DNA of 64,000 bases from Progne subis subis. Its lineage: Eukaryota > Chordata > Aves > Passeriformes > Hirundinidae. The stretch's first letter is position 1; every line of letters begins with the position of its first letter. The position numbers were made by a program, and so were the translations under genes. Below are positions 48,681 through 60,700 of the stretch, one piece after another. The notes under the pieces are model-generated. The model worked only from the letters and a program-made list of their open reading frames with translations, did not search any database and had not been told where the DNA came from. The stretch spans positions 3,719,709-3,783,708 of the forward strand of contig JAKJHU010000061.1 of NCBI GenBank assembly GCA_022316685.1, given 5' to 3'.

Positions 48681-51331
48681 TCCCATCATGTGCATTTTTT
48701 AGGGAACTAAAACAAACAATGCCACTGAACCCAGAGGAGATTCCCTAGTAAGAAGGATTAAAGTCTATGGATCATATAAATGGTGTTGAGTGATCGCTTT
48801 TGTTCAAATCTTAACTGTTTATTTTGGTTCTGATTTTTCTGCAGTAAACATCTTTACATTGAAATGTGGCTTTACTACCTTAAAAGGAGCAGTGAAATGT
48901 AATAAACATCCAAAACCTGCTTTTATATACCTCAAAACCAGTCACCTAAATCACTAATCTAACCACTGCAATCAACAGAGTAGCAACTTAATCCTGGGAG
49001 AAATCCAGATGGAAGTGTTGAAAAACATCTTTGAAACAACTTGTATTTTAAAATGTGTTGCCAAGGCAAAGGTTCTTTGTGAGGATGTTAATGCTCCTTT
49101 TGTCATCTAGAAATTAAAAAAAACCCCTCCATCTACAAATTGTGTAGTCCTTATATTTTGCACATTTTGAATGTTTTTTTGCATCTTTTACCCAGTGGAA
49201 GACAACAAAGTAATGAGCTGTATCCCAAGGGCCCAGTCTGACACAGGAGGAGAATGACCAGCCTGGACCTGCCACCAATATTAATGGATGTCCTGCACAT
49301 GGAAATAATTTATAAATGATCCTGAAATCATTGCTGGTATTAGGATATCACCATATACAGCAACAACATCATCTAAACTAAAGACGCTCCCACCTTTTAT
49401 ACTGGGTTTTGGAGTCAGAGCGCACTTCAACGCATTTTGTGTTGCATGGTTCATTTTGGACAGAATATCATCAGAAAAAATTAGCTTTTGACACCTGAAT
49501 TTTTCCAGTTTCCAATGGAAAAACTAAAGCAAATCAGGCCCCTGCAAAGGAGACATATTTGATGGCAATGGGACCATTCACATTTTTAAAAACAAGCATA
49601 CGCACAAATGATTGCAGCATTAAAATTTTTAAATATTGAAGACATTGTGTTTGACTACTTTCACAGGAATCCAGGGGCGACTCTGTTCTCTACTCTTCAT
49701 TAGTAGCAGAACCCATGGTAGGGAAAATCTCCCTTAAAAATTAAGCTCAAAAGTCTCATAATCCAATTAAAGGAACCTCCCCTTCTGTGCCGCCATTTTC
49801 TTGCACAATTATTCAGTGCATTCACAATTTTTTTATGTTCTTCAAACATTTTGCTTTACTTGCTTAAAGAGGCACTGTGGGGTTAAAGGGATGGTGCAGA
49901 TCTCCACCTCCAACTGCTCTTTGTGATGTTTTTAGATGAAGAGATGCCTGAGCCTGGTGAGGAGATGCTACACTGGGAGTTCTCTGCCAGGCAGCTGTGC
50001 CAGCCCTGGCAAACAGATGAGCAGAGACCAGGGCTCAGACACAGGAGGAAACCAGCCAAGAGAAGGAAACAGAGCAAAGTTTAAAGTACACAATCTCTCC
50101 CCTGGCATGGGTCAGACCAAACTTGAAGTGCCTGTGCGCGTTTGGCTGTCTCTGCTTGCTTGCGTTGCTCCACATTAGCGGCTCAATGGCAGGTAAATTA
50201 ATTAATTTTCCAGCATTTGGGTGCAGCCAGCATGTGCAGAATTGCCCAGCCAATGTGAGACCATTTGGTCAAACAGCGTTTGCAATTTGCTTCTATATTT
50301 AGGCCGCTTGCCTGCAAAAGCCCACACATATATTTAACAAGGTCAGTGGATGAATTTCGGGGAATGGTGAGCAATTTCTGCCATGGTGAGATGCAAATGT
50401 GATGAATCAAAGTAGTTTATTTCTCTTACATCTTAAAATGTAAAAAATACACACCCCTGAGAAACACCTTGTGAATCTAATTTCCACTGTAGTGTTTGTT
50501 AGAAAACAGTGTCTTTTTTGACCTTTTCGGAAAGGGTGTAAAAATACTAAATTTGACTGAGATTTCGAATTTATAAAAGCAAAAAAGCCCTGGAAGTTTC
50601 CAATAGAAATATATGTTTTAAACTCAGTTTCCTCTTTTCAGATGAGCAACATAGTACAAAGAGAAACAAAAGAACAACTGAAGTAGAAGCAGAAAAGCAC
50701 TATACAGATAATTGTTTTGGTCTATGTCTACATCTAATCTAGACTCTGATGGAAGACTGAAGTCTTCTTGCATGTAAAAGCCGAAGTAGCAGTTCCATTT
50801 TAATAGCCTAAATATTCTTCATTTTCCATTTCCTTAGATAAAGTATTTATTGGTACATACTGTTCCTGTAGTAATCAACATAGGTTTTAATAACTATAAG
50901 CATATTTACATTTTTCCTTCAGAACTATGAGCATTGTACAAGAGGCAACAAAAGAGAGAATCAAAGACATGATACTATCAGGAAATATGATTTTTTTGAG
51001 TCCTTTGAAATTAATTGAGTTTAAATTGTGTCTTTTTTCCCCCTTCTTAAAGCAGTTTACCTTCTTGAGGTTAAAATCAAGGTTCAGAAGGGCCAGACCT
51101 TTTTCTTTTTTTCTAGGCAGTAACTACTGACAGGAGCCCTGGTATTCAGGAGTGCTTCCAAAGGGTCTCCAGAGGTGGCCTCCATTCTGCCTTGTCTCTG
51201 ACGGGGTCTCGAGGAACGCCACGAAATTCCACAACCAGAAAAAAACTCCATCGCCTCACGACAACTTTTTTCGGCACTGCTGGGGGAAACCAGCTCAGGA
51301 AGAAAACGTGTGTTGAAAAATTCATGGAGCA
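48681..51331. other. Non-coding, mostly AT-rich unique sequence
   Basis: No gene recognised. 48700-49860 and 50420-51060 are AT-rich, with few open frames. A candidate element at 50160 is listed separately. Confidence 0.7.
50160..50420. promoter_or_regulatory. Candidate conserved non-coding element
   Basis: This stretch contains TTAATTAATTTTCC near 50196, and GCCAGCATGTGCAGAA near 50227. The inverted pair GACCA-TT-TGGTC follows near 50259, and an octamer-type ATGCAAAT near 50392. The sequence is free of simple repeats, and the small open frames overlapping it on the minus strand look like chance. Confidence 0.3.
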
Positions 51332-51345
51332 CAGCCCCCTGCTGA
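51332..51345 (-). promoter_or_regulatory. CTCF-like motif
   Basis: On the minus strand the bases read TCAGCAGGGGGCTG. By my reading this agrees with 12 of 14 positions of the core CTCF consensus CCASYAGRKGGCRS. Occupancy is unknown, and such matches occur by chance. Confidence 0.3.
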
Positions 51346-54300
51346 GGGGCGGCTTTGGAACAGGAACATGTAACGTTCCCAAGCACCCAGCGATGGAAAA
51401 GTGTCCTGAATTCCAAGTGCTCTATCTCGGCTCTATCTCCACATGAGCTCTAGCCTGCAGAAACGGAATTCACTGTTCCATGGACAAGTTCCAGGAGCTG
51501 TTTCCGTGTGTGGTGAATGCCAAAACTGGGCCTAGTGGGCTGTTATTAAAATGTTGCTGTCAAGCTATTAAACGCTTGAAAAGCCCAGAATTAAAAGAAG
51601 CTTTATGCATGTACTCCCCACGGTGTTTCTAATCGTGCCATTGATGTCTGCAGATCCAGTTCCCTGAAAAATTTAGCTACAGTTTGTGTTTAGAAATCAT
51701 TTATTTTAAAGGCTGCCACCACACCACCAAATCTCAGGCCTTGGTTTAATCTGCAGTTTGAGCAGGAGTGAGATTGTGCTCAGAGATTACAAAGCATTCT
51801 TCAAAGGCTGTGCTGAGCACAGGTGCTTTAGGGGACTGCTCCTCCCAGAAACAGAGCGTTTTAAAAGTATCACAGCCTCCAGTTGGACCAGTTTGCACTG
51901 GGAGCCTGCGAGAAACTCCTCCTTCACCTGCATTGCCCCCGTTGTACATCATTCCCATAAATTCCCAGGACGTGTTGGGCCAGCTTGCCACAGTTCAGCT
52001 ATCCAGCTACTGAAATGAATGGCTGAAAGCACGGAATTTACTGCATCTAAAAATCTGTTTATCTTTTCATCTAAATGAAAGGATTTCCCCCATCTTTTCA
52101 TAAGACGTAAGATGCCATCTTTGCAAAAGTCTTCTAGCTGTCTTTCCATTTCCATGTTCAATACCAACCCCTTCAAAGAATAAAAAATTGAAAGAGTAAA
52201 ACCAATGCCATAATTCTTTTTCTCATCACACAGCGGGTAACTTTCAGAGTTAGAGACACAAGGAAACACACACAGAGTGAGCAAAGCAACAATTGTGAGA
52301 GTGAAGGCACAGAAAGCAAAAAATACAAAGATTTTAGGAAGTGGGAGCTGAATGATGGCACCAAAAGCATCAGAAAAACGAGGACAGGTGAGGGTACGGC
52401 AGCAGTGGGGTCAGTCCCATGTGGGATCTGGGCTGGCTGCATCCCCTGCTCTGCCTTGTGGACAAAGAGCCAAGGAACAAGGTGGAAGGGAAAAATAATC
52501 ATCCTGTAATTGGCTGCTCACTAATGGAGTCTATTAATTAATGGCCACAGAAGACCAGGTAATTTGTGGTCAGTGGTGCTCAAAAGATAAACAATCTAGG
52601 CTGAACCAGCTGTGTGGAATCCCTCCAAACCGGAGCCATCCTGGGGAGAATTCAGTGTTTTCGGGGAAAAGGGGACAATCCCAAGCATCCATCACTTCCC
52701 ATGGCACCAGTCAGGCTGAGGTGTTTTATTTAATCTGGGCCAAACACCATAAAATATATGAAAATTCTCAAATGTCTGGGGTGTAAGAGTTGAAAAGATT
52801 TAAAGAAATACAGCAAAAGGCACATTCTCATCTCAGAGTACTTGAAATAACCCAGATCAAGAGAACGCCATCCAAGCACTGACTTTTGCCAAAGGTGATT
52901 TTTAAACCTGTCCTCATCTAATCCTTCTGTGGGGAAGGAATCATTGGTAGGATGATAAATACCCTTCATAAATGTTCTTCTGTGAGACCTGTGGGAGCAT
53001 CCTTGAGAGGAAATCTCATGATCCTGAGGCAGACTGTACTTGATACTCCCAATTCACAATTATTTTGTTCAAGTGCTTGATACAAGATAGAAAGGGTTTG
53101 ATATCTAGAAAACCTTGCATGTAATACCCTCCTGACAGATCATTACACGAGTCTAATTGAATTTAGATCTTGAGATATGCTGCTCAGAACTCGTTTGCAC
53201 TTCACTAGAAATGAGATGATCATCTTTACACAGAAACTGTGACGCATATTTTGGTGCACATGAAACAAATACCAAAATATTCAGGTATTTGTGTGCTTTA
53301 TTTGCATATAGTAGCTACCTCTGTGTAGGAACCAAGCAATTACTGTAACAGGTAATTATGTACTCACATATAATTTGCATAAGAGGGCAAAAATATCCTA
53401 CAGTTCACTCATTCTGTAAATATTTGGGGCAAGAATGCAAACAAGAGGTAGAAGAAAATCTGCATATTTGCCCAGTGGACACAAGGAAAGAAAAAAGAAA
53501 CCTCCATTGTTTTCTCATAAACAATTTCCACTTTTCCCAGAAAACGTATTTATTCTCCTGTTACTAAATTCTAAATAGCAAGAATAAACATATGCAAAAA
53601 GACAAAACATTGCTACTTTTCTTTTTAGAGCTTCTGTTATATGTGAATCACAGCCTCTTGAAAAAGCTCTCTAATTATTGCAATTTTTGCTTAGTGAAAG
53701 AAAAATTTGTACACACACAGGCCTTATAATTATTCAAACAGAAACATTCTTTTTGACTCAAAAGGGAATGTTTCTTTGAATTATGGCAATTATTTAACAA
53801 AGAAAACTGTCACTCTGGAATGAAAATCAATAACTTTAATTTTAAAAAGAAAACACTTCAGCATTCACCACTCCTTTCCTTAGTTTGTAGGATAAATCAT
53901 CTGCCAAAACTATACTCATGCAATTTTTTAAAATTTCCTTAAAATTTCAGGATTTAAACACTTTACTGGGAAGAAAGCCTGGTTATGTATCCAATTCCTT
54001 TTCCAATTTTCATCTGTGGATAAGAAATTCCTGGAACATCTTGCCCCTGTGCTAGTCATCAGTGGGTTACAGCAGGCTGCCTTCATTGCAAAAATCTATA
54101 ATTAATGGATATCTGAGATTTGGATCCAGTGTGTGGATATTACAAAATACATCACAAGTTTTCACAAGCTTCACAGAGAGCTGCTTTCCTTGTCCTACAA
54201 GTCTTCCTTGAACTCCACCAAAATATAAATTAACTCCCAGGAAGTGAAGCCAATTCAGGTTTCTGGTATCTGAACACGGTGGGGTTGAAATTGGCTCAGC

Positions 54301-55276
54301 AATAACACGACAAACCTAACTCTGGGTACCCCCCTCCCTTCCCCACTTTCCTTGATACATAAGTGAATTTCCCATCCTCGAGTTCTCCTTATACTGTAGG
54401 GGAAAGCCTCTAGTAATTAATTTTTCCACTAGACACATTCTTCCCTAGAATTAAGCAAAAAGAGGATTATGTTTGTTTTTTTTAACTCCTAACAGGCAGC
54501 ACAATCCTATTTTCACCTTTGTGTGAAAGCACCTTCTAACACACCTTCAGCCAGCATTTAGGGAAAGGTGCAGCTTCCTTGGGGGACAAACCACTTAAAT
54601 CAGTTCTTACAGTGACCTGGCAATGATCTTGGAACAGCAACCAGTGTAGAAGTGTGCTGAGGACCCAGGTGCACAACCAGCAGATAAATGAATATAGAGA
54701 ACTAACAGTCAGTGGGTTTTTCTGTAGTATTTCGGGCAGTAGCTTGGGTTTTTTGAGTGTCCCTTCCGTCCCCTGGTGTAGTTCCCAGTGCTGTACCCAA
54801 GGGACCAGGACAGGGACCATTGACCCCATTCCCCACTCAGAGGCAGCAGGCACTGCACACCCATCCCAGAGCATGGGAACCAGCCCTTCGCAGCCTATGC
54901 TAAATCCCAGACATGTTTATTCCCTAATCCCAGGGCTGGAGAGCAGCAAACACCTGAGTCTCCATTAGTTGCCCAACAGGACGGGACAATCATCACATGG
55001 TGCTTTTCACACCTGCTTCCCTCTCCCTTTTGTTGTTGGGAGGCATAATATTCAAACTAGAAGGATAAGACAATGCTCTGCATCATTTTAGTCATTTCGT
55101 TACATCTCAGGACATATTTGATCTTTTTTTCCCCCACTTAGCTGACATTTTTTCCTCTGTTTAATTCCATGTTAATCAGCTGATAAACCCAAGTTTGAAG
55201 GAAATGCTAGAAGGTTTCTGAACTTCTCTCCAGAGAAATATCAGAAACACCATACAGTGTTTCTCAGAATAATTTT
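51346..55276. other. Non-coding, unique sequence
   Basis: No gene recognised. Frames up to 112 codons show no domain. 52980-54480 is AT-rich. A C-rich stretch near 54329-54342 has only three C-runs. Confidence 0.7.
53290..53390. promoter_or_regulatory. Paired POU octamer motifs
   Basis: Two perfect octamers, ATTTGCAT at 53300-53307 and 53373-53380, lie 73 bases apart in the same orientation, with GGTAATTA near 53351 between them. Other isolated octamers exist in the window (1251, 19347, 36521, 47136), so only the pairing is notable. Confidence 0.25.
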
Positions 55277-55307
55277 TTAATATATTTTTATTAATTAATA
55301 TATTTTT
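55277..55307. repeat. 13-bp AT-rich direct repeat, two copies
   Basis: TTAATATATTTTT occurs at 55277-55289 and 55295-55307, with a TTAA-containing spacer. The segment is entirely A and T. Confidence 0.85.
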
Positions 55308-55650
55308 GCATAGCGCTCGATAAAATGTTGGGTTTGTTCCCTCAGTGTTCCTTGTTTGTTTGTAAAGCCCTCCCTCAGCTTAAAGCACCACAGCCAACAG
55401 TTTGTCACATGAATGTACCGAGGAGCAAAAACACCTCCACGGGATTCTCAGCACTGCCAGACTTGTTTAGGGCCCTCAGCACGTCCTTAGCCAAGCTGTG
55501 CCTCATTTTACTGAGCAGAACGAGAGGCGTAATCACAGAGTCTGCAGTCCCTTCTGGGCTCAGATGAAGACTTTGTCTGTGCTCACTTCTAAACTGCTTT
55601 TTTTGGCAGAGTTTAAAATACAGAAATGAGAGTTTTGTATGTTGACACAG

Positions 55651-55667
55651 TATATATATATATATAT
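55651..55667. repeat. (TA)n microsatellite
   Basis: About eight TA units, degenerating into TTTATATTTAATATATG to the right. Confidence 0.9.
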
Positions 55668-56345
55668 TTATATTTAATATATGTTCAGAGCTCCAGGTAG
55701 GAGAATTTTTAGCAAATGGAAATAAAGATAAAACAGCGACACAGGAATTCCACAAAGCAAACAGTGAAAGTGATGTCTAGGCCTTAAAACATCATACACC
55801 TGATCGGACAGGAAAGTTCTGTGCTCCCAAATCCCTCTTTGCAGCCCCTTGTCACACGGACCCTGCTCCATGGGGGAGGCTCTCAGGCAATGGGAATTGT
55901 GACAAGTCACTGGGAATTGTGCTGAAGAATTTGGGAGCAAAAGGCCCCCAGCACCTCACAGCGTGGAGAGCAGGGAGGGAAATTCACTCTGTGCTGGAAG
56001 AACGGAGCACCAACCTCACGTCCTGCCTGGCTCTGACCCCAACACACAAATTTAAAGGGGTTTTTTTCTTTCCCCTCCTCAGTGCAGTTTGTTGCCACTC
56101 GTTGCATTGACCTGTAAAGCCAAGGTCTGACCTTTTTTTTTCGAGTCCAAGTGAGAAAGCAGATGAAATACTGGGACAGAGGCAGACTTTTAGCCTCAGA
56201 GGCTGGCAAGGGAGGCAGAAGTGCTGTGCCTGAAATCTGTGTTGGGCCATGACCAAGACATCACTTATTCCACAGCCATCCACAGACTGTCACTTCATTT
56301 CAGTACTAGAAATGAAGGGTGGTCTGACACATAAGTCATTAGCAG

Positions 56346-56360
56346 AAAAAAAAAAAAAAA
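56346..56360. repeat. Poly-A tract (A15)
   Basis: Fifteen consecutive A, followed by TAAATC. Simple sequence only. Confidence 0.95.
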
Positions 56361-57620
56361 TAAATCAATAATCCTAAGCCTCACAAGAAAAGAATGCATT
56401 TGAGAGTCAGATTTTTTTCAAGAAGAAAGTCAAGTCCAAATGCTAGTTAGGCCTGTCTGCAGCTGTGAATTGTGCATGTAAAAATATACACTGAGACTTC
56501 TTTAAACATGGAGCCAATGCTATAAAGAACTAGATGTAATTTTCCAAACAAAAATGTTATGGTCCCTACCTTAATTTAGCTGACTAGTTTGCATGCTCAG
56601 AAGATATTCACACTTAGGGGTAAAAAAAATTAATTAATTTTAGACATGTAAAATTCTACCATTTCACACCCAGAAAAGGGAGGGCTGTGTCTTCCAAGGA
56701 AGAGAGGAGCATGCTCAAAGTAAGCACCCTAAAATGACACCCAAAGCCTCATATTGGTGCTAATGCTGTTAATTTACTCTTTAATGGAAAGCTACCAATA
56801 TGAGAAATTGGAGGGTCTTTTGAAGACCTCAGTTTGTGGAGCCTAAGACTTGTATGTCTGAGTGTGAGAAGAACTGAAATTATTAATCAATCAAACCATT
56901 ACCAAACTAACATCATACTTTTTCTACCAAAAATGTTTTAACGTTTTCTCAGCACATAAAAAATTCAATACAGACCCTTTTGTAGTCAGTGCTTGTCCTA
57001 AATTCACCAATACTTCAGAATCACACCAGAAACACACAAAATCTATTTTATTCCACGTGCTTTACCACAATTGTTTAAAGATGGTTTCTTGTTGGTTCAT
57101 CTGTGTCTCAAGTCAAGTGACCTTATTTATGATCTTAAAGTTCCTGTAAGTTTTCCTCAAAAACCAGATCTTTCCAGACAGCTGAATATAAGTTACAGGT
57201 AAAACAAAATCTCTAATAATTTAGAATTTCTAAATTTCTCTCATGTGATCACCTTTATGAGGAGAGACTGTAGTAATAGGAAAAAAATAATAAAATAACT
57301 TTCATTTAACATGTCAAGGCATTTGCTTTTAGCAGGGCCTTGGGTTTCTGTACAAACACGCTGAGCTCAAAGTCTGCAAAAGGCTAACACAAGAATTCTG
57401 CTTTAGATTATGACTGAACATTAGTGACCTGTACAATGACAAGAATCATTGAACCAGTCAAGGCAATTTGTGATGAAAAATTACAGAGCTGAAACAGAAG
57501 CGTGCTCGGAGCACTGAAGAACCCCAGAGTCATCCTGCTCTCCTCAAAGCAGAATGGGCAAGTCTTCCCCCAGCAGCCACGTCAAATCCTCTGCTAACGG
57601 ATGAAAAATTTTAGTGCCCT

Positions 57621-57688
57621 CACCAAAAAAAAAAAAAACAAAAAAAACCCAAAAAAACCCAAAACACACACACAAAACAACAACCACC
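57621..57688. repeat. Pure A/C tract, 68 bp
   Basis: Sixty-eight bases of A and C only, with CCC blocks every ten bases near 57648-57660 and a short (CA)n stretch near 57664-57673. Confidence 0.95.
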
Positions 57689-58766
57689 TGCATCTGAAAA
57701 ACCCTGCTTGGAAGATCGCAGTGTTTGGAGTACGTAGTTTGGCAGAGTCACAAAATTACATTTCAAAAATCCACTTATTTTTCCAGCGTCAAAGCTCCTT
57801 TCTGTGCACGATGACAAAACTGACTCCAGTTTCAAATGCACCTGTCAGAGCTGTCAGCCATCAGCAGCACTCTTTTGTTGTTTGGTTATGCTGCCAGGCT
57901 ATTCCAGCGTGTTTTCACTGAGAGGAGGAGGTGTCATCTGAATATGGCAAAACAAAACTGTGACTCACTCAGCAGAATCAGACAGACCTTACAGTTTGGA
58001 GTAAGGCACACAGGGCTGTCTGAGGCTGCAGACTCCTCCAGACTATCGTTCTGCTTGCACAGCACCAGCGCGGAGCTGATCCCTCTGCAGCAAATAACAA
58101 GGTAATGAGCGGAGCCCAGAGCAGGCAGCAGCCCTGTGAATCAGCACTGGCTCCATGCATTGCTCCACCGGCCACAATTAACACCCAGCCCGCACAGCAG
58201 AGGTGGCAAAGCAATGTTGGGGTTAGCATGGCGTGGCAAATAAAGGAATACATAATATTTATAGAGCAAAGGAGGAAGCACGCAATTCCTTTGGATGTGT
58301 ACGCCAAAATTAAAGCTATCTGAGCATTCGCTTGGTTTTTCTTTCACTGGTCTTTTTCTTGCTTATAAATTTGCGCCGCCGAACCCAGGCATTTTGTACC
58401 CTGTGGCAACTCCTGGAAGTTACAACAGTTGAACTAATGAGATCCGTGAAAGCACTCCCTCTTTGAGAGAGGAAATGATTTTTAGTCAAACAGTTGAATG
58501 TTTTCCCTACCATCTGCACAACCTTTTGTTAAAACACCTTCTATACCAAGACACCTGATCAAACAGATGGGGGAAGAAAAAAAAAGCCTTTGTTAAAGTT
58601 TTGGCATTCTGTTTCTTCAATCAGAGTCTTCCAATAAGTTTTCAGCAAAACCAGTCTTATGGTCCACATATTTTTAATCATAAATCTTTTGCCAAGAAGG
58701 GGTAAAAGGAAGCAATTCATGGTGCCCTGGGGTGTCTTTATACGTCTGAAAATACACTACTGCAAG

Positions 58767-59226
58767 TCACAGAGGCATAGCATGGTTTAGGTCAGAGCGA
58801 ACCTTCCAGATCATCCAGTGCCACCCCTGCCATGGGCAGGGACAACTTCTGCTGTTCCAGGCTGTTCCAATCTCCAGCCTGGCCTTGGGCACTGCCAGGG
58901 ATCCAGGGGCAGCCACAGCTGCTCTGGGCTCCCTGTGCCAGGGTCCCACCACCTTCACAGAGAATTCCTTCTCGATATCCCAACTGACCCTGCCCTTGTC
59001 AGCTGAAGGCCCGTTTCCCCCTTGTCAAAAATCTCTCCCCATCTCTCTTGGGGTTCCTCTAGGCACTGGAAGGTGCCATAACATCTCCATTTTCTTCTCC
59101 AAGCTGAACAATCCCATCTCAGCCTGGTTTCACAGCAGAAGTGCTCTTTCCCTTCACTCCAGCGTGTGACCACCCCACAAAACTTGTCAGCCTCTTCTCC
59201 ACAGGCCCCCTGCTCCCCACAGCAGC
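58767..59226 (-). mobile_element. CR1 LINE 3' fragment, 5'-truncated
   Basis: Read on the + strand, this stretch follows the reverse complement of the avian CR1 3' end in order. It starts with a 'catggtttaggt' motif near 58781, then 'gatcatccagtg' near 58809, 'ccatgggcaggga' near 58830 and 'ccagggatccaggggcagcc' near 58896. 'gaattccttctc' follows near 58962, and 'ctccaagctgaacaa' near 59097. The element therefore runs on the minus strand, with its 3' end at about 58767 and its 5' end lost near 59226. About 460 bp remain of an element that is several kb when complete, which is typical of 5'-truncated CR1 insertions. The last 70 bp (59160-59226) match my recollection poorly, so the 5' boundary is soft. 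The copy has scattered substitutions and short indels and encodes no usable ORF2 protein. The wording resembles passerine CR1 copies most closely. Identification is from memory of the family, not from a search. Confidence 0.9.
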
Positions 59227-59601
59227 ATCCTGAGTGTGAAACACACTGAAGCAAATACAGCAAACACTGACTGAAGTGCAAGGGAAGTGTCAGAGGTACC
59301 ACCCATGCACCAGACTTATCCTTGAAGGCTTGGGCAAGCATCTGTTATTTTAAGTGTTCAGTGCAGATGTCAGTCCTGGCCAACCACAACATGGTGGTAC
59401 AGTTTTGGACCAGCACAGAAAATCCAAAATAAAACACACAGCCTCTTGATAGTTACTATTAAGTGCTCAAAATTCAGGTAACTCATGGCATAGCAAAGGA
59501 GTGTTTGTTCATAACTAAATGTGTGAGAATCAGTGCTGGCAATACCCTAATTGAGATTAGGTGTGCACAGATTATGCCCATAAAGGAACAGTGTAGCTGA
59601 A

Positions 59602-59618
59602 TTTTTTTTTTTTTTTTT
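59602..59618. repeat. Poly-T tract (T17)
   Basis: Seventeen consecutive T. An A/C tract begins 32 bases downstream, so complementary A- and T-runs face each other. Confidence 0.95.
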
Positions 59619-59650
59619 CCCCTCTTGCCCTGGAAAAGATCACCACCTTT

Positions 59651-59715
59651 AAAAAAACAAAAACAAACAAAAACCAAAAACAAACAAACCAAAAAAAAAC
59701 CCCAAAACAAACAAC
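59651..59715. repeat. Pure A/C tract, 65 bp
   Basis: Sixty-five bases of A and C only, of the (AAAAC)n and (AAAC)n type, with a CCCC block near 59700. Same polarity as the other A/C tracts. Confidence 0.95.
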
Positions 59716-59718
59716 TCC

Positions 59719-60599
59719 ACGCTAAATGTCATTTCTTTGCTAAGAAATGGATTGCCAAGCAGCTTGGCAGAGCTGTCAGAGCCCTTGTACCAGGCTGGGC
59801 AGAGAGGTCAGGCAGTATTGGCAGTAAGGACTGCCTGCCCCAGATGGCTGTGCTGAGCTGGGGCCCAGGTGTCAGCACATCAAAATCACAGCCCTGCTTC
59901 GTTTCCTCAAACAATTATGCCTATAAAAAGTCAACCAAAAGGAGTGTCAGACCAGGAACTCCTGAGCTCTAGTGGGGTTGGAAAGGAAGCCCAGTGAGCA
60001 AGGGCAGTGTCGGGCACATCAGGCAGCCTCGTTCCCCATGGAGCCCATTCCCCTCGGCACAGCCCCTTCTCTGGAGTGGCACACGGGGCCATTTATGGGG
60101 GAAAAGCCTGGCAGATGCAAGAGTCAAGTGCCAAGAGTCTGGATGCTTTTTCTCCTCAGCACTGCCAGCAGTGGCATCTGGTTGCATGGCTGGCTCCTCG
60201 CTCAGCACCCACGGGGGGGGCCCTGGCCTCAGCTCTGCGAGGGTCTGGTGGGTCAGTCTGTCTCTGAACAGCCACCAAAAATCCTCTCTCCCTACTCACC
60301 CTTTCACTCTCAAAGGGGAAGAGGACAAAGAGAGGATTTTGCCCAAACACACTCCCCATATCCTCTCTGTGCTCTGCGCGGCGCCTCGCCTGGCTCTCAG
60401 CAGGCCAGCACCGAGGCGGGACAGTTTAGCATCAAGTTTTCCTAATTAAATTCACCCTGGCTTCAGGTCGGACAGGAATGCGAAGATTGTTGTGTGTCAG
60501 GATGGAGACAGCCTGCCAGCAGCCAGGGCAGAGATAGGCACAGGGCTGTGTCACGTTTGCCTCAGCCTACGCGCCGTGCACAGGCCGGGTCTGCAGCTC
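59719..60599. other. GC-rich block of about 0.85 kb
   Basis: GC-richer than its flanks, with a G8 run near 60210 and a CpG-bearing CTGCGCGGCGCCTCGCC near 60375. Several frames of 115-157 codons overlap in all readings and match nothing I know. No promoter or exon can be assigned. Confidence 0.6.
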
Positions 60600-60700
60600 G
60601 GCGTTTGCATGGCTAACTACGAGCCTCATGTGCATTTACACATTCATTTATGCTGCCAGATTTTTGTATATTCACATGGTGCTACGTGTTTTCTGGAAAC
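60600..60700. promoter_or_regulatory. Candidate conserved non-coding element
   Basis: Starting at the edge of a GC-rich block, the sequence reads GTTTGCATGGCTAACTACGA and then TGCATTTACACATTCATTTA. These are repeated TGCAT and CATT words in a repeat-free setting. Function is inferred only. Confidence 0.2.

Larger units (their letters stand above)
55308..58766. other. Non-coding, unique sequence
   Basis: No gene recognised. 56330-57480 is AT-rich with an A15 run and TTAATTAATTTT near 56630. It ends at the 3' boundary of the CR1 copy. Confidence 0.7.

Noticed and set aside
58792..59341. Open frames across the CR1 copy
   Set aside because: They lie over the 3' end of CR1 and read in frames unrelated to its reverse transcriptase.
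59969..60449. Overlapping 157- and 151-codon frames
   Set aside because: Two long frames over the same DNA in the same direction, plus antisense ones, with no domain in any.
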